A stretch of 64,000 bases of DNA from Adiantum capillus-veneris (taxonomy: Eukaryota > Streptophyta > Polypodiopsida > Polypodiales > Pteridaceae), in contig CM043945.1 in assembly GCA_014529385.2 (NCBI GenBank), positions 98,058,612 to 98,122,611 of the forward strand, given 5' to 3'. Under the pieces are notes generated by a model that saw only the letters and a program-made list of their open reading frames with translations, did not search any database and was not told where the DNA came from. Shown piece after piece: positions 29,185-39,910 of the stretch. The position numbers and the translations under genes are program-made. The stretch's first letter is position 1; each line of letters begins with the position of its first letter.

Positions 29185-31020
29185 GTGATGGCTGTAAGTA
29201 ATTTTATCTCTGGCACGAATACTCTTAAGTTTGATGATGTTGTGGGTGTTCTCCTAAGCGAGGAAATGCGAAGGAGAAGCACAGGAGAATCATCAAGTGC
29301 TGCACTATCAGTGGAAAAAAGAGGATGGCCTAAGGAGAGGTTCAAAAACCAAAAGGGTCGTGATCGCTCAAGGCGGAGCAAGTCACGCACAAAGTCAGTT
29401 CTTGAATGTTGGAACTGCGGCAAGAAGGGCCACGTCAAGAAGGATTGCTGGTCCAAGAAGAAGAAGGAGACAGAGTCTCAAGACAACAAGCCAACATTGG
29501 AGGCCAATGTGGCAGGTAAAGTAGAGCAAGATGCTCTAATTCTCTCATTAGACAATGTGTCTAATTCCTGGATAGTAGATTCCAGGGCTTCATTCCATGC
29601 AACACCACACAAGCAACATTTCCAAGACTACACCAAAGGTAATTTTGGGTATGTATACTTGGGAGATGATGAAGCTTGTGAGATTGTCGGCAAAGGTACA
29701 GTTTCTGTCAAAACTGCTAATGGAAATGAATGGAATCTTAAAGATGTTAGGCATGTTCCTTCTCTTCGCAAAAATTTGATCTCTACAGGACAATTGGACG
29801 ATGAAGGTCACAACATTGCATTCGGAAACAAACGGTGGAAGATCTCAAAGGGATCTTTGGTGGTTGCCAAGGGTGAAAAAGTCGGTACACTTTACTTGTG
29901 TACTGTTCGCACGCAACCTTCAGCTTGTGCAACAACTACAGAAGTTGACAATGCGGTGTGGCACTACCGACTTGGGCATATGAGTGCCAAAGGAATGCAA
30001 ATCCTTCAAACAAAGAAGCTTCTACCAGGTTTGAAAGAAGTGGACTTAGAGTTCTGTGAAGATTGTGTTTATGGTAAACAAAAGAGGGTAAAATTTCAAA
30101 AATCAGGAAATGAAAGAAAAAATAAAAAACTTGAGTTGGTTCATTCTGACGTTTGGGGTCCTGCAAGTACACCATCACTTGGTGGCTCATTGTACTATGT
30201 AACATTCATAGACGATGCGACTAGAAAAACATGGGTTTATGTCATGAAGAATAAATCCGATGTATTTTCCATATTTCAAAGGTGGAAATCCTTTGTGGAG
30301 AATGAAACAGGTACCAAGGTTAAATGCCTCAGATCCGACAATGGAGGCGTATATTGCAGCCAAGCTTTTGAAAGCTTTTGTGCTAGCAATGGCATTCGGA
30401 GGCAAAGGACAACCCCAAGGACACCTCAACAAAATGGGATTTCGGAAAGGATGAACAGGACAATCATGGAACGAGCACGAAGCATGCGGCTACATGCAGG
30501 CGTACCGCTTGAGCTTTGGGCAGAAGCTGTAAGTACGTCTGTGTACTTAATCAATCAGTCACCCTCAACGGCATTGGATGGGGGAGTTCTAGAAGAGGCA
30601 TGGACAGGTAAACCGGTGAATTATGCATTTCTCAAAGTGTTTGGGTGTGAGGCTTTCATGCACATGGATAGAAGCCTAAGATCAAAGTTAGATGCAAAGT
30701 CCAAAAAGTGTTTCTTCATTGGCTATGGAGAAGGAGACTTTGGGTATCGCCTATGGAATCCTGAAGATGGTAAAATATTAAGGAGTAGGGATGTAATTTT
30801 TAACGAACAAAATATGTACAAAGATTACTTGGAAAGAAAACAAACAAAAGAAACAGGTGATGAGTACATGGAGCTTGAGGACGGTGAAGACTCAAGGACT
30901 GCAAACGGTGACAATGTGCAACACGTCAACCAAATGAGGAGCCTCAACCTATTCCCCGAAGATCTACAAGAGCAAGTAGACCTCCAGAAAGGTTTGTTCC
31001 TTCCTTCAACCATCTCTTGA
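29185..31020 (+). CDS. Element D gag C-terminus, protease and integrase
   Basis: This 611-codon stretch holds, in order, a zinc knuckle CWNCGKKGHVKKDC, the aspartic protease with the triplet DSR (WIVDSRASFHATP) where DSG is normal, the GAG-pre-integrase region (YRLGHMSAKGM and CEDCVYGKQKRV), and the integrase core with catalytic residues in HSDVWGPAST, RSDNGGVYCS and NGISERMNRT. The DSR change would be expected to inactivate the protease. At about 30930 a one-base shift moves the linker (RRSTRASRPPERF) out of frame; this frame ends at 31020 while the next ORF carries the reverse transcriptase. Confidence 0.85.
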   Translation: MMAVSNFISGTNTLKFDDVVGVLLSEEMRRRSTGESSSAALSVEKRGWPKERFKNQKGRDRSRRSKSRTKSVLECWNCGKKGHVKKDCWSKKKKETESQDNKPTLEANVAGKVEQDALILSLDNVSNSWIVDSRASFHATPHKQHFQDYTKGNFGYVYLGDDEACEIVGKGTVSVKTANGNEWNLKDVRHVPSLRKNLISTGQLDDEGHNIAFGNKRWKISKGSLVVAKGEKVGTLYLCTVRTQPSACATTTEVDNAVWHYRLGHMSAKGMQILQTKKLLPGLKEVDLEFCEDCVYGKQKRVKFQKSGNERKNKKLELVHSDVWGPASTPSLGGSLYYVTFIDDATRKTWVYVMKNKSDVFSIFQRWKSFVENETGTKVKCLRSDNGGVYCSQAFESFCASNGIRRQRTTPRTPQQNGISERMNRTIMERARSMRLHAGVPLELWAEAVSTSVYLINQSPSTALDGGVLEEAWTGKPVNYAFLKVFGCEAFMHMDRSLRSKLDAKSKKCFFIGYGEGDFGYRLWNPEDGKILRSRDVIFNEQNMYKDYLERKQTKETGDEYMELEDGEDSRTANGDNVQHVNQMRSLNLFPEDLQEQVDLQKGLFLPSTIS

Positions 31021-32588
31021 TCTCAGATTCTGGAGAGCCGGAATCATATGAAGAAGCTATGCAACATGAATCCAAAGAAGAATGGATGAAGAGCATGCAA
31101 GTGGAGATGGACTCACTACATCGCAACCAAACATGGGAGTTGGTTGAGTTGCCTAAAGGTAAGCGGGCACTTCAAAACAAATGGGTGTACAAGCTAAAGG
31201 AAGAAGAAGGTGGGAAGAAAAGGTACAAGTCTAGGCTTGTGGTAAAAGGTTTTTCTCAAAAGAAAGGTATTGACTTCAATGAAATATTTTCTCCTGTTGT
31301 AAAAATGAATTCAATTAGGCTTGTCTTAAGCCTTGTGGCTGCTCATGATCTAAATCTCGAGCAAATGGATGTAAATACGGCATTCCCTCACGGTGACTTA
31401 GAGGAGGAAATCTACATGCTTCAACCAAAGGGGTATGAAGTAAAAGGTAAGGAGAAAATGGTTTCCAGATTAAAGAAGAGCTTGTATGGTTTAAAGCAAG
31501 CATCAAGACAATGGTACTTGAAGTTTGATCGATGGATGTTGGATCATGGATTCAGAAGATGCAACTCGGATCACTACGTCTACACGAAGAATTTGGGAGA
31601 TGGGAAATTCATCATCCTAATGTTGTATGTTGATGACATGTTGATTGCAAGTGCTAACATGCAGGACATCAAAGACCTAAAAGAGGAGCTGTCCAAATCT
31701 TTTTCAATGAAAGATTTAGGTGTTGCAAAGAGGATACTTGGTATGAAAATATCAAGGGACAGGACGAAGAAGACAATAAAGCTATCTCAAGAAGATTACA
31801 TCAAGAAGGTACTAGAAAGGTTTGCAATGCAAAATGCAAAACGAGTTTCTACACCTTTGGCTGGTCATTTTAAACTAACGAAGGATATGTGTCCAAAGAC
31901 ACAAGAGGAGATAGCCTATATGTCTAAAGTTCCATATGTTGCAGCGGTAGGTTCTCTAATGTATGCTATGGTCTGGACAAGGCCAAACATTGCACATGCA
32001 GTGGGAGTTGTGAGTAGGTTCATGAACAACCCAGGTAAAGAGCATTGGCAAGCTGTGAAGTGGATACTTAGGTATCTAAAAGGGACAACAACAAATGCTT
32101 TGTATTTTGGAGGAACTGATATTTTTCTAGAAGGGTATGCTGATGCAGATATGGCAGGTGACAAAGATACTCGAAGGAGCACTACTGGCTATGTGTTCAC
32201 GGTTGGAGGCACAGCAGTAAGCTGGGCTTCAAAGCTGCAGAAAGTGGTTTCACTTTCTACCATGGAAGCAGAGTATGTAGCAATGACGGAGGCAAGCAAA
32301 GAAATTCTGTGGCTTCACAGATTCTTAGAAGAGCTTGGATTCAAACAAGACAATTGTGTCTTGTACAGTGATAGCCAAAGCGCTATCCATCTTGCGAAGA
32401 ACTCAGCCTTTCATTCAAGGACAAAGCACATTGAGGTGAGATATCACTTCATACGCATTCTTTTGGAAGAGGGACAACTAAAGCTAGGAAAGGTGCATAC
32501 AAGTGAAAATCCTGCAGACATGTTTACAAAGGTGGTCAACAAGGAGAAGTTGAGCTTTTGCTCATCTTCAATCGGCATTCAAGGATAA
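31017..32588 (+). CDS. Element D reverse transcriptase and RNase H
   Basis: The meaningful frame extends upstream of 31017 into the linker. Copia motifs in order are NKWVYKLKEEEGGKKRYKSR, LVVKGFSQKKGIDF, MDVNTAFPHGDLEEEIYM (usual form NGDL), KKSLYGLKQASRQWY and the catalytic LYVDDMLIA. RNase H follows with YADADMAGD, MEAEYVAM, LYSDSQSAIHLA and HIEVRYHFIR. The frame has no internal stop. The stop lies about 50 bp before the polypurine tract. Confidence 0.9.
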   Translation: MISDSGEPESYEEAMQHESKEEWMKSMQVEMDSLHRNQTWELVELPKGKRALQNKWVYKLKEEEGGKKRYKSRLVVKGFSQKKGIDFNEIFSPVVKMNSIRLVLSLVAAHDLNLEQMDVNTAFPHGDLEEEIYMLQPKGYEVKGKEKMVSRLKKSLYGLKQASRQWYLKFDRWMLDHGFRRCNSDHYVYTKNLGDGKFIILMLYVDDMLIASANMQDIKDLKEELSKSFSMKDLGVAKRILGMKISRDRTKKTIKLSQEDYIKKVLERFAMQNAKRVSTPLAGHFKLTKDMCPKTQEEIAYMSKVPYVAAVGSLMYAMVWTRPNIAHAVGVVSRFMNNPGKEHWQAVKWILRYLKGTTTNALYFGGTDIFLEGYADADMAGDKDTRRSTTGYVFTVGGTAVSWASKLQKVVSLSTMEAEYVAMTEASKEILWLHRFLEELGFKQDNCVLYSDSQSAIHLAKNSAFHSRTKHIEVRYHFIRILLEEGQLKLGKVHTSENPADMFTKVVNKEKLSFCSSSIGIQG

Positions 32589-32648
32589 GAAGCCAGAATG
32601 GAAAGCAGTCACAGGTTTGGTTTGGAGATCAGTCTCCAAGTGGGAGAT

Positions 32649-33439
32649 TGTTAAGTATGGAGCCTGATTTACCCTTGTAATTTTCTGTGGTAAAAGCGCA
32701 CATTTGTAAGGCCCCCATTATGAGGAGAAGCCATCGTGCGTGAAGGAAAATCACTCACCGGAAACCAAAATTTTCACGGACAAGAATCAGGGCCAACTTT
32801 AAAGGCCTCGGGGGCGGAGGCCCCCGAGACCTTTTTTTCGCCGGAATATTATGGTCGTACGACGGCCGGAAAGTGGTCGGAGAATAACCGGTCGGTTAGC
32901 CGGTGGCCGGTAGTCAATGGCCGGTGGTCGGTGGTCGGAAGTCAATGGCCGGTGGCCGGTGGTCGGAAGTCAATGGCCGGTGGCCGGTGGCCGAATTCAA
33001 AAGCGGACTTGTCTTCTCAAGGGCGGCCACACATGGGCGGATTGGAGGGTCCGATTTGGACTTATTCGCACAAGGGCGGCTACACATGGCTATCTCTCAT
33101 AAGAGAGGGCAGCCCTTTTGGCCTATAAAAGGAGGCCATTTCTACACACATTTCGTAGTGTGACGTTGATGCAACAAGGTGAGTGTGAGGTGGTGAGAGT
33201 GAAGCAAGGCGGGAGCTCCATTAAGGGTATAATCCCTTTGTAAACTACTTCTTGTTTTGAAGTACTAAATCCATTGAGTGGCTGCTTTCCCGTGGACGTA
33301 GCCCACATTGGGTGAACCACGTATATCGTGTGTACTCTCTCTCTCTCTCTCTACTCTATAATCTCGTGTCTATAAATCTGTCTCTCTCCATTAAGTAATC
33401 TACTCAATTGTCTATTTAGCTACGTCTTATTTCCTAACA
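32649..33439 (+). repeat. 3' LTR of element D (791 bp)
   Basis: It is nearly identical to 27857-28636. The GGCCGGTGGTCGGAAGTCAAT minisatellite at about 32905-32993 has more units than the 5' LTR. The TATA box is at about 33124-33131. Confidence 0.9.
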
Positions 33440-33444
33440 CATAG

Positions 33445-34822
33445 AAAACGCACAGTAGTCATACGACAAGTGGGAGCAAAAGTCTCTTCATAATCTATGC
33501 CTTTTTGCTGTGCATAACCTTTTGCAACAAGTCGAGCCTTATGGCGATCAATCTCACCACCCGGTTTGCGTTTCAACTTGTAAAACCACTTCGTACCAAT
33601 GGACTTTTTGCCAGGAGGCAAATCACATAAAGTCCATGTGTCATTTTCTATAAGTGTATCATATTCTGATTGCATGGCAGCCATCCAATTTTCTGAATTC
33701 TGTGCTTCATTAAAAGACAGAGGCTCCTCAACATCACGTAAGCTAGACACAGCCAAAGCATAACAATCTGATGCATAAGATGCATGGCGAGAGCCTGAAC
33801 GAGTACGACTAGACAAAGGTGCATCCAATTTACTGTCACGCAAAGTGTGCACCAGCCATTTTGGCATACCTCTAGCCTGCTCATTTTCAACCCTTTCCTC
33901 ATCAAGTACATCATGTACATCTGCATCAGTAATAGGCTGATCTGTAACATTTTCAGAAACCCCCATAGGCTGTACATTTTCCTCATTGGAACTTATATTC
34001 GTATTTCCACCACTGAAAAGAGGCAACAAAGTGTCATAAATGTCATGTGAGCTTACATTAATGTCTCTAGGACATGACAGCAAGGGCTGAACAGAATCTT
34101 CCACAAACACTACATCCCGTGAAACCAGAATACGTTTTGTTTTCGGATGATACAACCTGTAACCTTTTCTTTCAACATTATAACCAACAAAAATACATTT
34201 GACATCCTTATCATCCAATTTTCTACGCTGTGTTTGTGGCACCAAAGCATATGCCAAACAGCCAAAAACACGCATGTGCTCAATAGAAGGCTTTTTATGA
34301 TGCCATGCTTCATATGGAGTAATAGATTGCAAAGCTTTCGTAGGACACCTGTTAAGTACATAAGTGGCACACATGATGGCCTCAAGCCAAAAAGAATGCT
34401 GCAAAGCTTGACTTTTGACCATACATCGTGCCATTTCCGTAAGTGACGTGTTTTTCCTCTCAACAACACCATTTTGCTGAGGTGTATAAGGCACTGTACA
34501 TTGGTGTTTTATCCCACGACTAGCCAGAAATGCATTAAATTCATAAGACATATACTCCCCCCCTCGATCAGAACGGAGGTTGCCCATAGTACATTTCGAT
34601 ACATTTTCAGCCATAGCCAGAAATTGTTTGAAGCACATAAAAACTTCGGACTTCGCTTTAAGCGGAAATACCCATGCATGGAGTAATCATCAATGAAAGT
34701 CACGAAGTACAGGTAATTGCCCAAGGACGGAGTTTGCATGGGCCCACAAACATCACTATGCACAAGCTGCAACCTGCATGTGGCCCGAACGGAACCATCC
34801 TTTGGAAACCTAGAACGCTGCA
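33445..34822 (-). pseudogene. Element C integrase and N-terminal reverse transcriptase
   Basis: Minus-strand copia integrase begins after the inversion junction with LLGKMQRSRFPKDG and LQLVHSDVCGPMQTPSLG, then FVTFIDDYS. A one-base shift near 34650 moves the frame; the rest is open from 34638: RSDRGGEYMS, PQQNGVVERKN (catalytic E), FGCLAY, then a linker and the reverse transcriptase start (TKWFYKLKRKPGGEIDRHKA, ARLVAKGYAQQKGIDYEETF). The sequence stops where element D inserted and continues at 27856. Confidence 0.85.
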
Positions 34823-34831
34823 TCTTACCCA

Positions 34832-36120
34832 ACAGGCTTGGGATATTTTGGCTGGTCTTTATGCAAGTCGCAATGAGTCTAAAATTGCTTTCCTGCGTAA
34901 AGAGCTGGAGTCGAAGATTATGCATGAGGAAGATGATATGGACACTTTCCTTGCTAGTGTCAAGGATATCACTGAGCAGCTTATTTCTGCAGGTGAAGTC
35001 ATTTCAGACAGTTCCCTTGTGCAGAATGTTCTTGATGCCTTACCAAATTCTTACCAGACTTTTGCTAGTACTTGGAGACTTATGACCCAAGGAAATCCAG
35101 AAGTTGTCAAGTTTGATGCATTATGCACATTGATGTTGCAAGAGTCACTTTCCAGAAAAAACAGGACTAGAAAGTGTGTAGTTGAACAGGCTTTTATTGC
35201 TTCTCAGAGAAAGGGTGGTAACAGTAATGCAACCACTTCTTATGGTTCTGCTGCGAGTGGCAAAACTTTTGTTCCTAATGCTTCTGCTAGCAGCACTTCG
35301 TCTAGCAATTCTGGTGATAAGGGAAAAAAGAAGATGCACTGCCATTATTGTAAAGCTAATGATCACTTGATCAAGTCGTGTCCTAAGTTGAAGCAAATAG
35401 GCTAAGAAGAAAGATTGTGGTTCCACTGCAAATGCTGGTTCCACTACAAATGCAGCCATTGTTGAGTCTTCTGTGAAAGGAGACTGTAATGCTGATGTTG
35501 ATGCAGAATGGGCTTTTAGCGCAGAGTGCACTTACAATCCTACTGTCCATGACGCATGCTTGTCAGTTGCTGTAGATTCACATGTGTGGTATTTTGACAG
35601 TGGTGCTACAAAGCACATTACCTCACATTGTGAATTGTTTACCTCTCTCGAGTTTGTCCCTCATGAGAATTCATTCACTTGTGCCGACAATGCCTCTTAT
35701 CCGGTTTAGGGAGTTGGAAAGATTGTGCTTACTGCTGCTAATGGCAGTTCTTTCACACTTGTTGATGCACTTTATGTACCTGCGATCAAGAAGAATCTCT
35801 TGTCTGTATCTGCACTTGCTAGACTTGGACTTGAGGTCAAATTTGTGGATGACAGATGTACAGTTCATGATCTCAGTTTTGGTGATGAAATTGTTGCATC
35901 TGGCCTTTTGTGCCATGGGCTGTATAAGCTCACTTTGTATGACAAGTGTGGACAAAATTTTGCAAATGCTGTTGCAAATTCAAGGGCTATTTCATATGCA
36001 AAACTTTGGCATGCACGTTTTGGTCATCTGAATTTTGCCAGTTTGCTGCGTTTGCAGAAATCTGATATGGTTGCTTCTTTGCCGCCTCTTGAAGCACCTG
36101 TCAAACATGTTTGTGAAGGT
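34832..36120 (+). pseudogene. Inverted middle segment of element C: gag C-terminus, protease, GAG-pre-integrase
   Basis: This plus-strand block lies between two minus-strand pieces of the same copia element. It holds exactly the part they lack: gag from QAWDILAGLYASRNE to a zinc knuckle CHYCKANDHLIKSC (about 35338-35379), protease DSGATKHITSH (about 35596-35628, intact DSG), and pre-integrase with LWHARFGHLN, ending in VKHVCEG. There are stops at 35403-35405 and 35707-35709. Gag at 36446-36166 (minus) precedes it in protein order and integrase at 34822 (minus) follows it. The simplest reading is an inversion within the inserted element. Confidence 0.8.
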
Positions 36121-36165
36121 GACGGATGTGAGGAACAATGGTGCACTTCACACACAATGCTCAAT

Positions 36166-36446
36166 GCATGAGCCTGCGCATCCTTTACATCCCAACGAGC
36201 TTGTTCTGCCGCCGCAGGCAAAACAATTGTAACAGTAGCAATCCTTGCAGCAAGACCTGCAACATCCTCAACATCGCCTACATCCTCAGAACAAGGACGT
36301 AAATCAATGCCCTGCACAATGTTCCAGATGCCCTTTGACACAAGAACATGTTGCATCATATAAGCCCACATAGGGTAGTTGTCCCCATCCAACCTGTCCT
36401 CGGCAGCAAACATCTTGAACACATCTGTGTTGTTGTTGTCAGCCAT
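36166..36446 (-). pseudogene. Element C gag N-terminus
   Basis: Starts at ATG 36446 (MADNNNTDVFKMFAAEDRL), with the copia gag motif DGDNYPMWAYMMQHVL and later QARWDVKDAQAHALSI. The gag reading then breaks off at the inversion junction; the following minus-strand bases to about 36120 are not gag-like. The ATG is about 360 bp downstream of the 5' LTR and its primer-binding site. Confidence 0.75.
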
Positions 36447-36792
36447 GGTAAATGCTGCACCTGATGTGAAAACTGCCCAAAAATAGGAGAAACGGAGCAG
36501 GAACAACACGCGCTATATAGCACAAACTGTAGAAGACATAAGGCACATGTTATGCAGAAAACGGCACTGACAGAAATTCTGCACAAAATGACGAAATAGC
36601 CTGTGCAGTATTGCCTATAGTGGAAACGGAGGCCAAAATGAGCCCAAATAAAAAATATGAGCAGACCAAGCTCTACGAGGAATCCCAAAATATTTGTCGA
36701 CCTACGAACGCTCGCCAAAGCTCACTGAAATCGGAGAAGTGAGCAGGCGTGTACTGGAGCAGCTGGCGACTAAGCTCGGGAGGACGCAACCT

Positions 36793-36804
36793 GCTTTGAT
36801 ACCA
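36793..36804 (-). promoter_or_regulatory. Primer-binding site of element C
   Basis: The minus-sense TGGTATCAAAGC lies two bases from the end of the 5' LTR. It differs from the common plant tRNA-iMet motif by one base. Confidence 0.8.
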
Positions 36805-36806
36805 AT

Positions 36807-37152
36807 TGTTGGAATTAGGGTTGCAAAGAAACACACACAGCTTGGAGAAGACAAAGGAAGCTCAAGGCACACAATAGAGAGTGTGTTACTTAGTGTGCAA
36901 TGGAAAGATAGATGGCGACTAAGCTCGGGAGGACGCAACCTGCAAAGAAACACACACAGCTTGGAGAAGACAAAGGAAGCTCAAGGCACACAATAGAGAG
37001 TGTGTTACTTAGTGTGCAATGGAAAGATAGATAGCCCTAGAGTGATGGGCGTATATACAATGCACGGGGGAAAAAACCTCCTAAAGAGGGAAAAAATGCC
37101 CCGGCGGTCCTAGTGTGTTCACACATATCACTACCACATGTATATGGTAACA
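36807..37152 (-). repeat. 5' LTR (minus sense) of element C with an internal duplication
   Basis: The LTR is 346 bp against 227 bp for the 3' LTR. The extra 119 bp is a repeat of LTR sequence preceded by GGCGACTAAGCTCGGGAGG, which normally lies outside the LTR (36764-36782). The duplicated block at about 36913-37036 therefore spans an LTR/leader border, with about 30 bp deleted between. Confidence 0.8.
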
Positions 37153-37157
37153 TTCCA

Positions 37158-38405
37158 AAACCTTGTTGAAGCTCAAAACTCCCAGATGGAACAATGACCG
37201 AGGCGACCAAAGGGGTATGGAACTGGTCCTCGGTGGAACTTAAACTGATAATATCTCGACAATCGAAACTCCGATTGCCTATCTAAAAAGACCGACACTC
37301 TCCACAAGATGAGCACTTCAAGTCCATGCACTTACTTCACCCCTGACCCTTCATTTGCAGCACCTGCCCAATCCGATACAAATCTGCAAACTGCTCAAAC
37401 TTCAAATTGTCATAACTTCCTCTCCGTAACTCCAATCAATGAGCCATAAAGACAGGCCTAGTTTGTAAACTCCCATCTGTGATCACTTCAAGCATACTCT
37501 CTTTTTAGCATTAATCAAGAAAATTTTTGGTCATGTAAGGCCGCATCTGTCATACATTTAGCATAAAATTAGCTTGTTATCAAGCCCTAACCATTGGTCA
37601 ACAATCATGTAGACTTCAATCAAGCACAATGGGCATCCTTTTGATCTTTTTCCCATCATGGAAGTGGAGCTGCACGACACTGGTAAACTTCTTCCAATCG
37701 ATGCACCGTAAATTAAATGGGAATGCATATCCATGGATTTCATCATAAGACTTCCTACATATCTGGGATATGATTCTATTTTTGTGGTCACTAATATGCT
37801 TACAAAAATGACTCATTTGTCAAAGATATACTGGGTCTTTTAAGGTTGGATTTTTGGTAATGTACCTTTTAGGTTTGAATGGTGCTCTTCACTCTGGGTG
37901 AGTGGACACTACTTTCAACCTCCAGGTAAGCATATGATTTGGTTTCATTTCATTTTTTAATATGTTTTGATTGAATTTTCCAAGTAGGACGCAGATGTTA
38001 GAATGCTTTCATACATCCTTTTTTCTCTTCACACATATGACAAGGTCGTATAGTAGGAGCAAAGAACTTTGGGACAGTATTGTGCCATATACATTTTTGC
38101 ACCCTATAGGTATAGACCTACATGGTAGGGTTTTTCTTGGCACATGTTGTTAGTCACAAGGGGTGCAACATGGTCTAGGAACTCATTGAGTTTGGTTTAG
38201 GCAGTGTGGAGCAAGAGTTATGAGGGTCCCTCTCAATCATGTCTTTGAGTGTTTACAATTACCTCCACACACAAGTACATCTCATACTTGATGGATGTCA
38301 TTATTCTAGACATCCTTATATGAGACATATTCCACATGTGGATAATATGAATCTCTGGGACTAACACTGGTGCGTGTTATAGCAATTATGTGTTACGACA
38401 AAGTT
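37158..38405 (+). other. Right flank of C, with a gypsy integrase remnant
   Basis: The first part (to about 37250, minus strand) should continue the PPR remnant interrupted at 16149, but only weak similarity is visible. At 37728-37835 the plus strand reads DFI, RLPTYLGYDSIFVVTNML and TKMTHL, the integrase-core start of chromovirus-type gypsy elements (usual form DFI..LP.S.GYDSI.VVVDRLTKMAHF). No other domain is readable. The rest to 38405 shows nothing I recognise. Confidence 0.5.
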
Positions 38406-39717
38406 GTTGAAATTAGGGTTGCAAGAAAACACACACAACTTGGAGAAGATGAAGGAAGCTCAAGGCACACAACAGAGAGCGTCTTACCTAGTGTGCAATG
38501 GAAAGATAAGATAGCCCTAGAGTGATGGGCCTATATATAATGTACGGGGGCAAAACCACCTAGTGAGGGAAAAAATGCCCGAGCAGTCCTAAGTGTATTC
38601 ACACACATCACTACCACATGTATGGTAACAAATCCCCCTAGGAGTCATGCTGTGAACGAGAGATGGCACATAGAGTATAGGGAAGTGCCATGCCCTGAGG
38701 ACATGATCATTCCACAAAGGGGAGTAAGCCTAAAGCTTTGTGGAAAGCTTCAAAATTCTCACGAGGCAATGCTTTTGTGAAAAGATCTGTAAGGTTGTCC
38801 TATGTTGGCACATAAGCCAAGCTGATCTCCCTTGCAGAGAGCCTCTCCTTGACATAGTGGTAATGCACCTTGATGTGCTTTGTGTGAGCATTAAAAAATG
38901 GGTCCCTCGCAACTGCCAATGCACTCTAACTATCAATGTATATAGTGTTGGTAATGTCTTGTTCAACCCAAATAAGCCATAAGGCGTCTGATCCACACAC
39001 ACTCAACCGTAGCTGTGAAGACTGCCATGTACTCAGCCTCACAACTAGAAGTGGCCACAATAGGTTACTTCTTGCTCAACCATGATATGCATGAATTGTT
39101 GAGCATGAAACAAAAACCACTTGTGGACACTCGTGTGTCAAAACAACTAGTCCAACGTGAGTCCGAAATAGTTTGTAAATCTGGCGGCAATGATACCCCT
39201 TGGGATAAAACAAGCCAAGATGGAAAGTGCTACTCAAGTAACGAAAAATCCTCTTGACAACGTGCCAATGCTTAGAACTTGGGCTACGCTGAATCTGCTG
39301 ACCTGTGAGATTGGAAACTGAATATCCGGCCTCATACTGCATACATAAATAAGGTAGCCAACAACAGTTTGGTAAAGAGTGACATTGGCAAGATCACCAG
39401 CATCATGAAGACTCAATTTCAAACATGTTTCCATGGGAGTGCAATAGGTTTGCAATCCTCAAGTCATAGCAATGTCTCTATGTAACTTGTCCGATACAAG
39501 GCAATACCACCCATCACATTGCTTAAATTGTATGCCCAAGTAATGATGCAGCAGCACCAAATCTTTCATCTTTAAAGTAGCATTCAAATTAGCCTTAAAT
39601 TCAGCAATATGTCTCTCATTTGGTCCAGTGATCAACAAATCATCCACATAGAGAACGACTGAGAAGTACATCACCCTCACACTTTACATACAATCTGCTT
39701 TTTGTTGGAATTTTACA
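38406..39717 (-). mobile_element. Element F: truncated second copy of the C copia family (3' end only)
   Basis: 38406-38631 is a C-type LTR (226 bp, 3' LTR in minus sense), followed by the same polypurine tract. Minus-strand RNase H and reverse transcriptase pieces then follow in several frames, including VVLYVDDLLITGPNERHIAE near 39660-39600 and RH pieces down to about 38730. The similarity to C stops at about 39717, inside reverse transcriptase, so the 5' two-thirds are missing. Many stops are present. Confidence 0.8.
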
Positions 39718-39910
39718 AGCTTTGAAACCTCTCTCTCCTCCCAGCCTCTTGCCCCTTTTATACGCAACTCCTAAGCTTGATTTCAAACTAGACCCTTGGC
39801 CTTACATATATCCCCTTGGAGAAGTGTTTTCATCCTCACAAACAAAAGTGAAAAATTTCTTCTTAAGTACACTAATGTTTTCCCAAGTGGCCAATGAAAT
39901 CAACCAAAAT

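Larger units (their letters stand above)
27857..33439 (+). mobile_element. Element D: full-length Tork/Tnt1-like Ty1/copia retrotransposon (5.6 kb)
   Basis: LTRs of 780 and 791 bp start TGTTAAG and end CTAACA. CATAG is duplicated at 27852-27856 and 33440-33444. The primer-binding site TGGTATCAGAGC (tRNA-iMet type) is at 28639-28650 and the polypurine tract AAGTGGGAGAT ends at 32648. Gag, protease, integrase, reverse transcriptase and RNase H follow the copia order. Motifs such as VGVVSRFM and the layout of the pol region resemble the Tnt1/Tork lineage. Defects visible are a shift in the gag start, one in-frame TAG in gag, a changed protease active site and a shift before the reverse transcriptase. 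Confidence 0.92.
16150..37152 (-). mobile_element. Element C: Ty1/copia retrotransposon with two nested elements and an internal inversion
   Basis: The element is flanked by TTCCA at 16145-16149 and 37153-37157. Without the nested elements B and D and their duplicated target bases it is about 5.3 kb. Read on the minus strand it has a 5' LTR (36807-37152), a primer-binding site TGGTATCAAAGC close to the plant tRNA-iMet type, a gag start at 36446, an inverted middle (34832-36120), integrase and the start of reverse transcriptase (34822-33445), the D insertion, the rest of reverse transcriptase and RNase H (27856-26600), a polypurine tract (minus sense CCAGGGGGGATT) and a 3' LTR split by B. A stop inside the reverse transcriptase, a frame change near 34650 and the inversion make it non-functional. 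Confidence 0.9.
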
